Shown here one piece after another: positions 46,446 through 55,067 of a stretch of DNA of 64,000 nucleotides (its first letter is position 1; every line of letters begins with the position of its first letter). Origin of the DNA: Phenylobacterium glaciei (lineage in GTDB: Bacteria; Pseudomonadota; Alphaproteobacteria; Caulobacterales; Caulobacteraceae); assembly GCF_016772415.1 (NCBI RefSeq), contig NZ_JAGSGD010000001.1, forward strand, positions 186,001-250,000, read 5' to 3'. Position numbers and translations under genes: made by a program. The notes beneath the pieces were generated by a model. It was given only the letters and a program-made list of their open reading frames with translations, had not been told where the DNA came from and did no database searches.

Positions 46446-47078
46446 ATGATCCTTCCCGTCGACCCCGCCCGCTACGCCACCTTCCTGGGGGTGATGGCGG
46501 TGATGGCGGTGACGCCGGGGCCCGCCAACGTCTTCGCCATCGCCATCGGGGCCGAGCGCGGCAAGCGCGCCGCCCTGATCGCCGTGGCCGGGATGAACAG
46601 CGCCACCCTGGTCTGGTTCGGGGTCGCGGCCCTGGGGCTGGGGGCCGCGGTCCTGGCCTTTCCGCAAGTCTTCCACCTGATCGCCTACGCCGGGGCGGCC
46701 TATGTCGCCTGGCTGGGGCTCAAGAGCCTGCTGGCGGCCCGCATCGAGACCCTGGGCGAGCTCAAGCCCGCCTCCATCCAGCCCAGCGCCCGCGCCTGGC
46801 GCGACGGGTTCACCGTGCAGATCTCCAATCCCAAGGCGATCCTGTTCTTCACCGCCGTCCTGCCGCCCTTCCTGGACCCGCACAGGCCCTTGGCCCCGCA
46901 GCTGGCCTGCTTCGCCTGCGGCACCATCGGCTTCGACGTGATCTCCATGAGCGCCTACGGGCTGGGCGGCGCGGCCCTGGCCCGGAAGATGGCGCAACCG
47001 CGCTTCCGGCGGGGCTTCCAGCTCGTCGTGGGGGTGCTGCTGATCACGGCGGCGGCGCTCATGGCCCTGCGCCACTAG
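46446..47078 (+). CDS. LysE/RhtB-family exporter
   Basis: The 210-aa membrane protein has about six helices and the LysE signature near the start (MAVMAVTPGPANVFAIAIGA) and the middle (DGFTVQISNPKAILFF). It exports amino acids or small related compounds; substrate unknown. It lies between the two YfiR-TonB units after a terminator, so it is probably an independent transcription unit that was enclosed by duplication. Confidence 0.88.
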   Translation: MILPVDPARYATFLGVMAVMAVTPGPANVFAIAIGAERGKRAALIAVAGMNSATLVWFGVAALGLGAAVLAFPQVFHLIAYAGAAYVAWLGLKSLLAARIETLGELKPASIQPSARAWRDGFTVQISNPKAILFFTAVLPPFLDPHRPLAPQLACFACGTIGFDVISMSAYGLGGAALARKMAQPRFRRGFQLVVGVLLITAAALMALRH

Positions 47079-47125
47079 AGTCAGACCGCTCCGTCAGGAC
47101 GTCGGATCCCTAGGGGCGCCGCCAC

Positions 47126-47143
47126 ATCCCCGATCCGGGTATA
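47126..47143. promoter_or_regulatory. Operator-like dyad, unit 2
   Basis: ATCCCCGATCCGGGTATA, the reverse complement of 43239-43256. It sits near the end of the LysE gene. Confidence 0.5.
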
Positions 47144-47252
47144 TCGCAGGAAATTCAGCGCCTTAAAGGCTGCGACAAACCGCCACCATGGTGGGTGCGA
47201 CAAAAGGCTCCAAACCAGTAAGGTTAAGCTTCGGCGCCAGTTCTCAAGGGCA

Positions 47253-47270
47253 GCCCTACCGCGGTAGGGC
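47253..47270. promoter_or_regulatory. CCCTACC-GGTAGGG palindrome, unit 2
   Basis: GCCCTACC-GC-GGTAGGGC, matching 43368-43385 except for the centre. Confidence 0.6.
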
Positions 47271-47555
47271 CAAGGATAAAGACCGCTATCCAAGCTCAAT
47301 TCCAGAGTTCATCGCAGGAAAAGTCGTATTCAAAATCATGTATTCGATGGTCATCCGCATTAATATTAGCCTCTATTCTGCGGTATTGCCGACTGAACAA
47401 CACGAGCATATATTATAGTATTGCCGAATTATACACATAACCAGTCTGAATTACGACGCGTTTTGCCGCATCAGGTCAAAGCGCCTTAACTTCTATTTAC
47501 CATTGAGATGTCCAGAACGGCCCTCGTTCAGCCCACGGTGGGCGAGGGGACGACG

Positions 47556-47723
47556 ATGTCGGAACACGATGAAAACCTGATCGCGACTGGGGCCTTGGCT
47601 CCATCGATCCCCGCTGCGCGCTGGGCGGGTTCCGTGCAGGACCCCGCCGCCCGATCCCACACCTCCCCGTTCGGCCTCGCAGCCAAACGGCAGGCGCTGC
47701 TCCCGGTCCGCATGGCCGGGTGA
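47556..47723 (+). CDS. Possible 55-aa leader peptide
   Basis: An open frame starts at an ATG six bases after GAGGGGA, a ribosome site inherited from the ancestral YfiR-like leader. The peptide begins MSEHDENLIATGALAPSIPA and has no signal or known motif. A small hairpin with a weak pyrimidine-rich tail follows the stop. It could be a leader peptide controlling the downstream genes or a chance frame; expression is unproven. Confidence 0.3.
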   Translation: MSEHDENLIATGALAPSIPAARWAGSVQDPAARSHTSPFGLAAKRQALLPVRMAG

Positions 47724-47820
47724 AACTCCAAAACCCGCCCGCCGAGTGATCGGCGGCTTCCTTCCCGAACGAACCACCCACCGTCGCCAGAATGGCGCGG
47801 GACCAAGACAGAGGGGCTAA

Positions 47821-48351
47821 ATGTCTATTTCAACGAAACACTTGCTGTCGGCGGGGGCCATGACCCTCGTCCTGGCGACGCCGATGGTCGGCCACGCCGA
47901 CCCGGCCAAGGACCTGGCGGTCGCCGGCCGCGCCCTGACCTTCCTTGAGAACGGCCCCACGGGCCGGGCCGTGCTGGGGGTCGTGTTCGATCCGGGCAAG
48001 CCGGGATCCGTCGCCGAGAAGAACGCCATCATGGCGGCTCTGGGCGCGGGCTACGCGGCTGGCGCGGTCACCCTGACGGGTAAGCCCATCGAAGCCTCGG
48101 CCGTCGGCGGGGCCAGCGGCGTCGCCGCCCTCTACGTCACCACTGGTGTCGGTTACGGCCCGGTCGGCGCGGCGGGCAAGGCCAAGAAGCTGGTGACTAT
48201 CGGGTCCGACCCGGCCTGCGTGAATTCCGGCGCCTGCGTCATGGGGGTCTCCACCGACCCGAAGGTCGACATCACCGTCAACCGCGCCGCCGCCGCCGCC
48301 GTGGGGGCCACCTTCAAGGCCGCCTTCCGCATGATGATCAAGGAGGTCTGA
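47821..48351 (+). CDS. YfiR-like (DUF4154) periplasmic protein, unit 2
   Basis: A 176-aa paralogue of the protein at 43664, with its own signal peptide (LSAGAMTLVLATPMVGHA) and an almost identical mature domain, including the Cys pair (DPACVNSGACVM). The start has a GAGGGG ribosome site. It is followed after 26 bases by the second TonB receptor, with the same junction sequence as in unit 1, so the pair duplicated as a block. Probably a periplasmic link between receptor and inner-membrane sensor. Confidence 0.6.
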   Translation: MSISTKHLLSAGAMTLVLATPMVGHADPAKDLAVAGRALTFLENGPTGRAVLGVVFDPGKPGSVAEKNAIMAALGAGYAAGAVTLTGKPIEASAVGGASGVAALYVTTGVGYGPVGAAGKAKKLVTIGSDPACVNSGACVMGVSTDPKVDITVNRAAAAAVGATFKAAFRMMIKEV

Positions 48352-48377
48352 GCCGAACCGGCTTGGAACAAGCACCC

Positions 48378-50393
48378 ATGAAAAAGCAATTTCTTCTGGC
48401 CGGCGCCGCCGCGGGCCTCGCGCTCGCCGCCTCCGCCGCCAACGCCCAGTCCATCGACTACGGCTCCCTGCAGGAGCTGTTCGGCGAGGCCGTCACCACC
48501 TCGGCCACCGGTTCGCCGCAGCGCTCCACCGAAGCCCCGGCCGACATGCAGATCATCTCGGCCGACGAGATTCGCCGCTCCGGCGAGACCAGCCTGCCCG
48601 GCATCCTGCAGCGGGCCGCCGGCATCGACGTGCTGAACCACTCCGCCGGACAGTCGGACGTGAACGTGCGTGGCTACAATCAGATCAGCTCGCCGCGCCT
48701 GCTGGTGCTGGTCAATGGCCGCCAAGTCTATCTCGACCACTACGGCCTGACCCAGTGGGCGGCGATCCCGGTGCAGCTGTCGGAAATCCGGCAGATCGAG
48801 GTGGTCAAGGGCCCCAACAGCGCCCTGTTCGGCTTCAACGCCGTCTCCGGCGTCGTCAACATCATCACTTACAATCCGAAGTTCGACGCGACCAACATCG
48901 TTACCGCCCATGCCGGCAATGGCGGCGCAACGGGCGGGTCGGCGGTCGCCACCTTCAAGCTGGGCGAGGCGATCTTCGGTCGGCTGTCGGCGGGCGGTGA
49001 ATCGGCGGACGAATGGCGCGCCACCCGCGCCAGCCCGAAGAAGTCTGAGCTACATGATCCGAAGAGGGCCTCGGCCAACCTGGATCTGGTGGCCCAGCTG
49101 AACCCCAAGACCGAGCTGCGGATGGAAGGCTCCTGGTCGAACTCCCAGCAGGATTCGCTGACCGGCGGCGCCTACTACACCATCGCCAAGATGATCACGA
49201 CCTCCGGCAAGGCGACTCTGACGTCTGAGACCGATTTTGGCTCGATTCAGGCCCAGGTCTACCAGAACAAGCTGAAGGTGAACTACAATCTGGTCGGCGG
49301 AATCCGGTGGGACAACACCATCACTGTCGCCAGCCTGCAGGATCTCTTCAAGATCGGCACCGCCCATACGGTGCGGCTGAGCGGGGAATTCCGCCATAAC
49401 ACGCTCAATGTCGCGCCCTATGGCGGCGCCGACGTCAGTTACGACGTCGCCGCCCTGTCAGGCATGTGGAACTGGCAGATCACCGACCAGTTCACCACCA
49501 CCGCGGCGCTGCGTGTCGACAAGATGTCTCTGGACCGCAGCGGGGTCTTTGCGCCCCGCGCGCCCCAGGCCAACAATGGCCTCTGGAACCGCGACATCAC
49601 CGAGACCAGCGCCAACGCCACGGCGGCCTGGCGGCCGACCAGCGCCGACACCTTCCGCCTGTCCTACGCCCGCGGCGTCCAGCCCCCGAGCCTGATCGAA
49701 CTGGGTGGGATCCAGGCCCCCTACGCGATCGCGCCAGGCTTCACCATCGACTTGATCGGCAATCCGAACCTGCGACCGTCGATCGTGACCAATTACGAGT
49801 TGGCCTATGACCACGACTTCGCGCCTATCAAGGCCAAGCTGGGCGTGCGGCTGTTCGCCCAGGACTGGAAGGATATCAAGAGCGCCATCTCCACGGCGGG
49901 GCTGGATATCATGCCGACAGCCACCACCAATGGCGCGGCGACCTATATCAACGCCTCAGACTCCAAGCTGAAGGGCGCTGAACTGACCGCCTCCGGCCAG
50001 GTCACGCCGGAACTCGGCTGGCGGGCCGACTACACCTGGACGGACGTCAAGGACAGCTACTTCCCCGGGATCAATCCGCTGAACCGCCGCGTGGCCTTCG
50101 CCCGCACGACCCCTTCGGGCCGCGGCAACCTGGGCATGGATTGGGAAAAGGCCGGCTGGGAAGCCGACGCCAACCTGCACTATGTCGGCGACTATGACGG
50201 CTGGGATGTGGTTTCGGGCACGCTGACCCCGGTCAAGGCCTATGCCAGCCTCTCGGCCCGCCTCGGCCGCCAGCTCGACAACGGCCTGACCCTTGCCATC
50301 TCGGGCCAGAACCTGACCAGCGCCCGTCAGAAGCAGACCGGCGGCCTTGAAGCCGAGCGCCGGGTTCTCTTCACCGTCAGCAAGACCTGGTGA
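48378..50393 (+). CDS. TonB-dependent outer-membrane receptor, unit 2
   Basis: The 671-aa receptor has a signal peptide (KKQFLLAGAAAGLALAASAA), a plug (YGSLQELFGEAVTTSATGSP; VRGYNQISSPRLLVLVNGR; KGPNSALFGFNAVSGVVNII) and a barrel ending VLFTVSKTW. It is closest to the receptor at 44221 in the plug and less so in the loops (for example the regions around residues 190-260 and 420-470). It is followed by a hairpin and, 55 bases on, the chemoreceptor, so it is the likely outer-membrane end of a sensory chain. Confidence 0.88.
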   Translation: MKKQFLLAGAAAGLALAASAANAQSIDYGSLQELFGEAVTTSATGSPQRSTEAPADMQIISADEIRRSGETSLPGILQRAAGIDVLNHSAGQSDVNVRGYNQISSPRLLVLVNGRQVYLDHYGLTQWAAIPVQLSEIRQIEVVKGPNSALFGFNAVSGVVNIITYNPKFDATNIVTAHAGNGGATGGSAVATFKLGEAIFGRLSAGGESADEWRATRASPKKSELHDPKRASANLDLVAQLNPKTELRMEGSWSNSQQDSLTGGAYYTIAKMITTSGKATLTSETDFGSIQAQVYQNKLKVNYNLVGGIRWDNTITVASLQDLFKIGTAHTVRLSGEFRHNTLNVAPYGGADVSYDVAALSGMWNWQITDQFTTTAALRVDKMSLDRSGVFAPRAPQANNGLWNRDITETSANATAAWRPTSADTFRLSYARGVQPPSLIELGGIQAPYAIAPGFTIDLIGNPNLRPSIVTNYELAYDHDFAPIKAKLGVRLFAQDWKDIKSAISTAGLDIMPTATTNGAATYINASDSKLKGAELTASGQVTPELGWRADYTWTDVKDSYFPGINPLNRRVAFARTTPSGRGNLGMDWEKAGWEADANLHYVGDYDGWDVVSGTLTPVKAYASLSARLGRQLDNGLTLAISGQNLTSARQKQTGGLEAERRVLFTVSKTW

Positions 50394-50401
50394 GCCAAGC
50401 C

Positions 50402-50426
50402 GACCCCGCCGCGCCGCGGCGGGGTC
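50402..50426 (+). terminator. GC-rich hairpin between TonB receptor 2 and the chemoreceptor gene
   Basis: GACCCCGCCGC and GCGGCGGGGTC form an 11-bp stem with a 3-base loop. A pyrimidine-rich but not T-only tail follows, so it may be a partial terminator or mRNA stabiliser that lowers chemoreceptor expression relative to the receptor. Confidence 0.5.
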
Positions 50427-50448
50427 ACGCTTCCTTCGGAGAATTGAG

Positions 50449-52401
50449 ATGAAGACCTTCCGCCTCGCCGACCTCTCACTCGTGGTGAAGATGGCGTTCG
50501 CTCCTGCCTTCGCCGTGCTCATGCTGGCCCTGGTGGCCGGCGGGGCTGTCTGGAGCCAGCAGCAACAGTCCAGGGCCATCGACCGCATCGTGTCCCAGGA
50601 CATGGCCGTCAGCCTTGACCTGGCGCGCATCTCCAAGCGCATCACCGCGGTGCACGGCGACCTCTACCTGCTGATGACCCACACGGCGGCCACCCCGGGG
50701 ACCGACCCCACCGCCCAGCTGCAGAAGCTGATGACCGACGTGGATTCCATCAAGGCCGACCTCGGCAAGCTCAAGGGCAAGATGCCGCCCGCCGAGCAGA
50801 AGCGTTTCGACTCGCTGATCAAGGACCTGACCGACTATCGCGGCGGGATCGAGGTTGTGGGCTCCATGCTGGGCATCGACTTCGCCACCGCCGCGGCCTT
50901 CGTCGAACCCTTCGAGGTTCAGTACAACCGCATGACCGAGACCCTGGATGGCGCCACGGCGCTCGTCCAGAAGGAAGCCAAGGCGCACGCCAAGGCCAGC
51001 GCCGACGAGGCCGCCATGACCGGAAAGCTGGCGATGGGCGGGGCGCTCATCACGCTGCTGGCGGTCGCCGGGATCTCGATCGCCACCATCCTGGGGGTCA
51101 AGCGGGCCATTCAGGGCATCGCCGGCGCCACCGAGAAGCTGGCCGCCGGGGACAACCAGCAGGACCTGGACAAGATCGCCCGCGGGGACGAGCTGGGGGC
51201 CATTGTCGGCTCCCTGGGGGTCTTCCGCGACAACCAGCTGCGCCTCACCGCCATGCGCGAGGAGCAGGAAGCCATGGCCACCCGTGAACAGGCGACCCGG
51301 GCCCAGGCGGAAAAGGAACGGGCCGACACCCAGGCCGCCCAGGCCGCGGTCGTCAGCACCCTGGCCGATGGCCTGTCGCGCCTGAGCCAAGGCGACCTGA
51401 CCCACTCCATCAACCAGGCCTTCCCCGAGGAATACGAGGCCCTGCGCTCTGACTTCAACGCCGCGGTCGACAAGCTGCGGGAGGCGATGCAGGTCATCGT
51501 CGCCACCAGCTCGCAGATCGGCTCCAGCTCCGAGGAGATCGCCGGCGCCTCCGACGACCTCTCGCGGCGCACCGAGCAGCAGGCCGCCAGCCTGGAGGAA
51601 ACCGCCGCCGCCCTCGACGAGATCACCGCCACGGTGAAGAAGTCCGCGGAAGGCGCCAGCCACGCCCGGGCGGTGGTGCAGACCGCCAAGACCGGCGCGG
51701 CGGACGGCGGCGATATCGTCCGCCAGGCCGTCCTGGCCATGGGCGAGATCGAGAAGTCCTCCACCCAGATCAGCCAGATCATCGGGGTGATCGACGAGAT
51801 CGCCTTCCAGACCAACCTGCTGGCCTTGAACGCCGGGGTCGAGGCCGCCCGGGCCGGGGAAGCCGGCAAGGGCTTCGCCGTCGTCGCCTCCGAGGTCCGG
51901 GCGCTCGCCCAGCGCTCGGCGGAAGCGGCCAAGGAGATCAAGGCCCTGATCAGCGCCTCGTCGACCCAGGTCGGCTCAGGAGTACAACTGGTCGGCAAGA
52001 CCGGTCAGGCCCTGGAGATGCTGGTGGCCCAGGTCGATGAGATCGACGGCCTGGTGGGGGAGATCGCGGCCTCGGCCAAGGAACAGGCTGTCGGCCTCAA
52101 CGAGGTCAACGCCGCGGTCAACAAGATGGACCAGGTGACCCAGCAGAACGCCGCCATGGTGGAGCAATCCACCGCCGCGGCCCACGCCCTGAACGGCGAG
52201 GCCACCGAGCTGCGCCGGCTGATGGGCGACTTCCGCACGGGCGCCGAGAGCGCTCCGCCGCGGGCGTCGCGGCCCCAGGCGGCCGGACCGGGCTCGCGTC
52301 CCGCGGCCTCCCCGCCGCGCCGGATGGCCGAGAAGATCCGCGCCAACTTCGGCGGCGCTGCGGCCACCCAGCACAAGACCCAGGACTGGGAGGAATTCTG
52401 A
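50449..52401 (+). CDS. Methyl-accepting chemotaxis protein linked to YfiR-TonB unit
   Basis: The 650-aa chemoreceptor has helix 1 (MAFAPAFAVLMLALVAGGAV), a four-helix-type periplasmic domain of about 155 residues, helix 2 (LAMGGALITLLAVAGISIAT), HAMP segments, and the signalling tip [18 protein letters not shown]. It ends DWEEF, like the other receptor's EWEEF, a CheR/CheB tether. Its periplasmic domain is positioned to be touched by the YfiR-like protein encoded upstream. The ATG at 50449 has GGAGAATTGAG upstream. Confidence 0.93.
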   Translation: MKTFRLADLSLVVKMAFAPAFAVLMLALVAGGAVWSQQQQSRAIDRIVSQDMAVSLDLARISKRITAVHGDLYLLMTHTAATPGTDPTAQLQKLMTDVDSIKADLGKLKGKMPPAEQKRFDSLIKDLTDYRGGIEVVGSMLGIDFATAAAFVEPFEVQYNRMTETLDGATALVQKEAKAHAKASADEAAMTGKLAMGGALITLLAVAGISIATILGVKRAIQGIAGATEKLAAGDNQQDLDKIARGDELGAIVGSLGVFRDNQLRLTAMREEQEAMATREQATRAQAEKERADTQAAQAAVVSTLADGLSRLSQGDLTHSINQAFPEEYEALRSDFNAAVDKLREAMQVIVATSSQIGSSSEEIAGASDDLSRRTEQQAASLEETAAALDEITATVKKSAEGASHARAVVQTAKTGAADGGDIVRQAVLAMGEIEKSSTQISQIIGVIDEIAFQTNLLALNAGVEAARAGEAGKGFAVVASEVRALAQRSAEAAKEIKALISASSTQVGSGVQLVGKTGQALEMLVAQVDEIDGLVGEIAASAKEQAVGLNEVNAAVNKMDQVTQQNAAMVEQSTAAAHALNGEATELRRLMGDFRTGAESAPPRASRPQAAGPGSRPAASPPRRMAEKIRANFGGAAATQHKTQDWEEF

Positions 52402-52430
52402 TCCCTACTTTGAGCAGGAGCCCTTCCAAC

Positions 52431-52454
52431 GGGTCAGATGATTTCATCTGACCC
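52431..52454. repeat. Palindrome after the second chemoreceptor gene
   Basis: GGGTCAGATGA / TCATCTGACCC is a nearly perfect palindrome, similar in style to the core of the 52-bp palindrome at 9687 (TCAGGTTGA / TCAACCTGA) though not the same family of outer arms. Confidence 0.6.
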
Positions 52455-52531
52455 TGAGGCTCTGGTCTGACGAGATCCTGACCCGGCGCTCCCCAGCGTC
52501 GGTGCGGGTTTCCTCCCCCGAGGAAAAACCT

Positions 52532-52569
52532 GGGGCGCGCCTGATTCAAGACAGGCGCGCCCCGACTTT
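52532..52569 (+). terminator. Intrinsic terminator
   Basis: GGGGCGCGCCTG and CAGGCGCGCCCC form a 12-bp stem around an 8-base loop, followed by GACTTTTT. It separates the chemoreceptor gene from the lipoprotein gene. Confidence 0.9.
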
Positions 52570-52668
52570 TTCGCATTTCGACTTTGACATCAAACCCTTG
52601 GCGGCAACCAAAATAAAGCCCATCTGTTCGGCTGGTATGTTCCAGACGCTTCACTAGGGCCCACAGAC

Positions 52669-53253
52669 ATGACCCGCCGATATGCCGCCCTCGCCGCCAG
52701 CGCCTTGCTGCTGGCCACGCTCGGGGCCTGCGCCACCGCCACCCCCTACCAGCCCAATGTCCGCGGCCAGGCCACCTCTGGGGGCTTCTCCGAGGTGCGC
52801 CTGGAGGCCGACCGCTTCCGGGTGAACTTCGCCGGCAACAGCCTGACCTCGCGCGAGACGGTGGAGGGCTATCTGCTTTACCGCTCGGCCGAGCTGACGG
52901 TGGCCCAGGGCTATGACTGGTTCTCGGTGGTGGACCGCCAGACCGACCGCGACGCGCGGACCTATGTCGAGCCCGATCCCTTCTACCGGCCCTGGTACGG
53001 CCCCAGCTACGGCTTCTGGCGTCCGTCCTGGCGCTACTACGGCGCGGGCTACGGCTGGCGCTCCTGGGATCCCTTCTTCGGCGACCCCTTCTGGGGCGAC
53101 CGCATGGACGTCCGCACCGTGGAGAAGTTCGAGGCCAGCGCGGAAGTGGTGATGCACAAGGGCGCCAAGCCCGAAGGCGACACCCACGCCTTCGATGCCC
53201 GCGCGGTGATGGACAACCTCGGCCCTAGGGTCCTGCGCCCGGCCCAGCCCTAA
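52669..53253 (+). CDS. CC0125/CC1285-family lipoprotein
   Basis: The 194-aa product has a lipoprotein signal (ALAASALLLATLGACATATP; the lipid-anchored Cys is in GAC). The mature region has the family pattern NSLTSRETVEGYLLYRSAEL, then an aromatic, Gly/Tyr/Trp-rich stretch (YRPWYGPSYGFWRPSWRYY) and a C-terminal domain. It is likely outer-membrane-anchored in the periplasm. The family is characteristic of Caulobacter and its relatives; function unknown. Confidence 0.85.
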   Translation: MTRRYAALAASALLLATLGACATATPYQPNVRGQATSGGFSEVRLEADRFRVNFAGNSLTSRETVEGYLLYRSAELTVAQGYDWFSVVDRQTDRDARTYVEPDPFYRPWYGPSYGFWRPSWRYYGAGYGWRSWDPFFGDPFWGDRMDVRTVEKFEASAEVVMHKGAKPEGDTHAFDARAVMDNLGPRVLRPAQP

Positions 53254-53260
53254 GCCACAA

Positions 53261-53394
53261 CGTCATCGTCATCCCCGGGCTTGTCCCGGGGACCCATGAT
53301 CTCCGCCGCGACGCAGGATTTGCGGCGGGCGTCGTGGAGGCTTGCTGAATCTCGGAGATCATGGATGGCCGGGACAAGCCCGGCCATGACGATC
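53261..53394. repeat. Inverted-repeat element with nested hairpins
   Basis: Two hairpins, CCCCGGG / CCCGGGG (53273-53291) and GGCCGGG / CCCGGCC (53367-53385), lie in inverted orientation with matching ATCATGG / CCATGAT and GAGAT / ATCTC flanks. Short elements built on CCGGGCTTGTCCCGG are dispersed in Alphaproteobacteria. It fills the gap between two convergent genes and could serve as a two-way terminator. Confidence 0.75.
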
Positions 53395-53407
53395 CCAAGG
53401 ATAGGGG

Positions 53408-54640
53408 CTAGCCCTTGACGCGCTTGTCCCGCTTGGCGGCGACCCGCAGGCGCAGGGCGTTGAGCTTGATGAAGCCCGAGGCGTCGTTGTGGTCGTAGGC
53501 GACCTTGCCCTCCTCGAAGGTGACCAGGTCCTGGTCGTAGAGGGAGTAGGGGCTGGTGCGGCCGATGATGGTGGTGTTGCCCTTGTAGAGCTTCACCGTC
53601 ACCTGGCCGTTGACCATGGCCTGGCTGTGGTCGATGGCGGCCTGCAGCATCTCGCGCTCCGGCGTGAACCAGAAGCCGTTGTAGATGAGCTCCGCATAGC
53701 GCGGCATCAGCTCGTCCTTCAGGTGCATGGACCCGCGGTCCAGGGTGATGGACTCGATGCCCCGGTGGGCGGCCAGCAGGATCGTGCCGCCGGGCGTCTC
53801 GTAGACACCGCGAGACTTCATGCCGACATAGCGGTTCTCCACCAGGTCCAGCCGGCCGACGCCGTTGGCGTAGCCCAGCTCGTTGAGCTTGGTGAGCAGG
53901 GTAGCGGGGCTCATTTTTACGCCGTCGATGGCGGTGGGGTCGCCCTTCTCGAAGTCCATCGTGAACACGGTGGCCTTATCGGGGGCGTCCTCCGGAGCGA
54001 TGGTGCGCATATAGACGAACTCGGGCGCCTCGACCGCCGGGTCCTCCAGCACCTTACCTTCGGAGGAGGAGTGCAGCAGGTTGGCGTCGACGCTGAAGGG
54101 CGCCTCGCCGCGCTTGTCCTTGGCGATCTGGATCTGGTGCTGCTCGGCGAACTCCAGCAGGGCCTCGCGGCTCTTGAAGTCCCACTCCCGCCAGGGGGCG
54201 ATCACGTGGATGTCCGGCTCCAGGGCGTAATAGGCCACCTCGTAGCGGACCTGGTCGTTGCCCTTGCCGGTGGAGCCGTGGCTGACGGCGTCGGCCCCCA
54301 TCTTGCGGGCGATCTCGATCTGCTTCTGGGCGATCAGCGGCCGGGCGATGGAGGTGCCCAGCAGGTACTGGCCCTCATAGACGGTGTTGGCGCGGAACAT
54401 CGGGAACACGAAGTCGCGCACGAACTCCTCGCGCACGTCCTCGATGAAGATGTTCTCGGGCTTCACCCCGGCGGCCAGCGCCTTGGCCCGCGCGGGTTCC
54501 AGTTCCTCGCCCTGGCCGAGATCGGCGGTGAAGGTGATGACCTCCGCCCCGTACTCGGTCTGCAGCCACTTCAGGATGATCGAGGTGTCCAGCCCGCCGG
54601 AATAGGCCAGGACGACTTTCTTGATCGCGGGCTTGGACAT
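53408..54640 (-). CDS. argG: Argininosuccinate synthase
   Basis: The 410-aa enzyme joins citrulline and aspartate with ATP in arginine synthesis. Family motifs are clear: the PP-loop [18 protein letters not shown], the block [20 protein letters not shown], and [15 protein letters not shown]. The start at 54640 ([20 protein letters not shown]) is right for the family. It faces the lipoprotein gene, from which an inverted-repeat element separates it. Confidence 0.96.
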   Translation of the reverse strand: MSKPAIKKVVLAYSGGLDTSIILKWLQTEYGAEVITFTADLGQGEELEPARAKALAAGVKPENIFIEDVREEFVRDFVFPMFRANTVYEGQYLLGTSIARPLIAQKQIEIARKMGADAVSHGSTGKGNDQVRYEVAYYALEPDIHVIAPWREWDFKSREALLEFAEQHQIQIAKDKRGEAPFSVDANLLHSSSEGKVLEDPAVEAPEFVYMRTIAPEDAPDKATVFTMDFEKGDPTAIDGVKMSPATLLTKLNELGYANGVGRLDLVENRYVGMKSRGVYETPGGTILLAAHRGIESITLDRGSMHLKDELMPRYAELIYNGFWFTPEREMLQAAIDHSQAMVNGQVTVKLYKGNTTIIGRTSPYSLYDQDLVTFEEGKVAYDHNDASGFIKLNALRLRVAAKRDKRVKG

Positions 54641-54704
54641 GGGCGTGCGGACTTTCGGCAGGAAATGGACGTCGCGGGCGTATAGGGGCCAAAGGCCCGC
54701 CGTA

Positions 54705-55067
54705 TCAAGGCTTGAGCGCGCCTTCACTCTGCAGCAAGTCCATGGCCGCCTTCAGCCAGCGCAGGTGGCCGATGGTGATCAGGGCCGCGGCGGTCGCCCG
54801 CACGCCGAACAGGATCACCGCCTGCTCCATGTTGGCCGCGGCGTTGCGATTGAAGGCCACCAGCCCCAGACCGAGGACAAAGGCCGCCGCGGGGATCAGC
54901 AGCAGGGCGATGTTGCGCTTCAGCCGGAAGGTCGGCGCGCCGCTGAGGGCGAACTGCAGGGGCACCCGGGTCTCGGGGTCGATCCGTCGCCAGGCCGCCA
55001 GGGTGGCCGAGGCCATGATCGACATGGCGATGATCCACAGGGCGTCGCCGACGAGGGACAGCAGCAT
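54705..55067 (-). CDS. Small membrane protein in the kup operon
   Basis: The 120-aa product has an N-terminal hydrophobic segment ([20 protein letters not shown]), a loop with RLKRN, and two more helices ([40 protein letters not shown]). No known family. Its ATG shares one base with the kup stop (TGATG), so it is translationally linked to the K+ transporter and might be an accessory subunit. Confidence 0.6.
   Translation of the reverse strand: MLLSLVGDALWIIAMSIMASATLAAWRRIDPETRVPLQFALSGAPTFRLKRNIALLLIPAAAFVLGLGLVAFNRNAAANMEQAVILFGVRATAAALITIGHLRWLKAAMDLLQSEGALKP

Larger units (their letters stand above)
47079..47820. other. Upstream region of the second YfiR-TonB receptor unit
   Basis: This 742-base stretch repeats the operator layout of 43119-43663, then has an AT-rich block (~47280-47520) and a leader section with a possible 55-codon ORF (47556-47723) and a hairpin CGCCGA / TCGGCG near 47742-47757. 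The ancestral hairpin/ribosome-site piece (GCCCACGGTGGGC then GAGGGG, 47531-47549) now precedes that ORF rather than the YfiR-like gene. Confidence 0.55.

Noticed and set aside
47640..47760. Considered a c-di-GMP or cobalamin riboswitch before the second YfiR-like gene
   Set aside because: The conserved cores of those riboswitches could not be matched on either strand; only a small hairpin is present.
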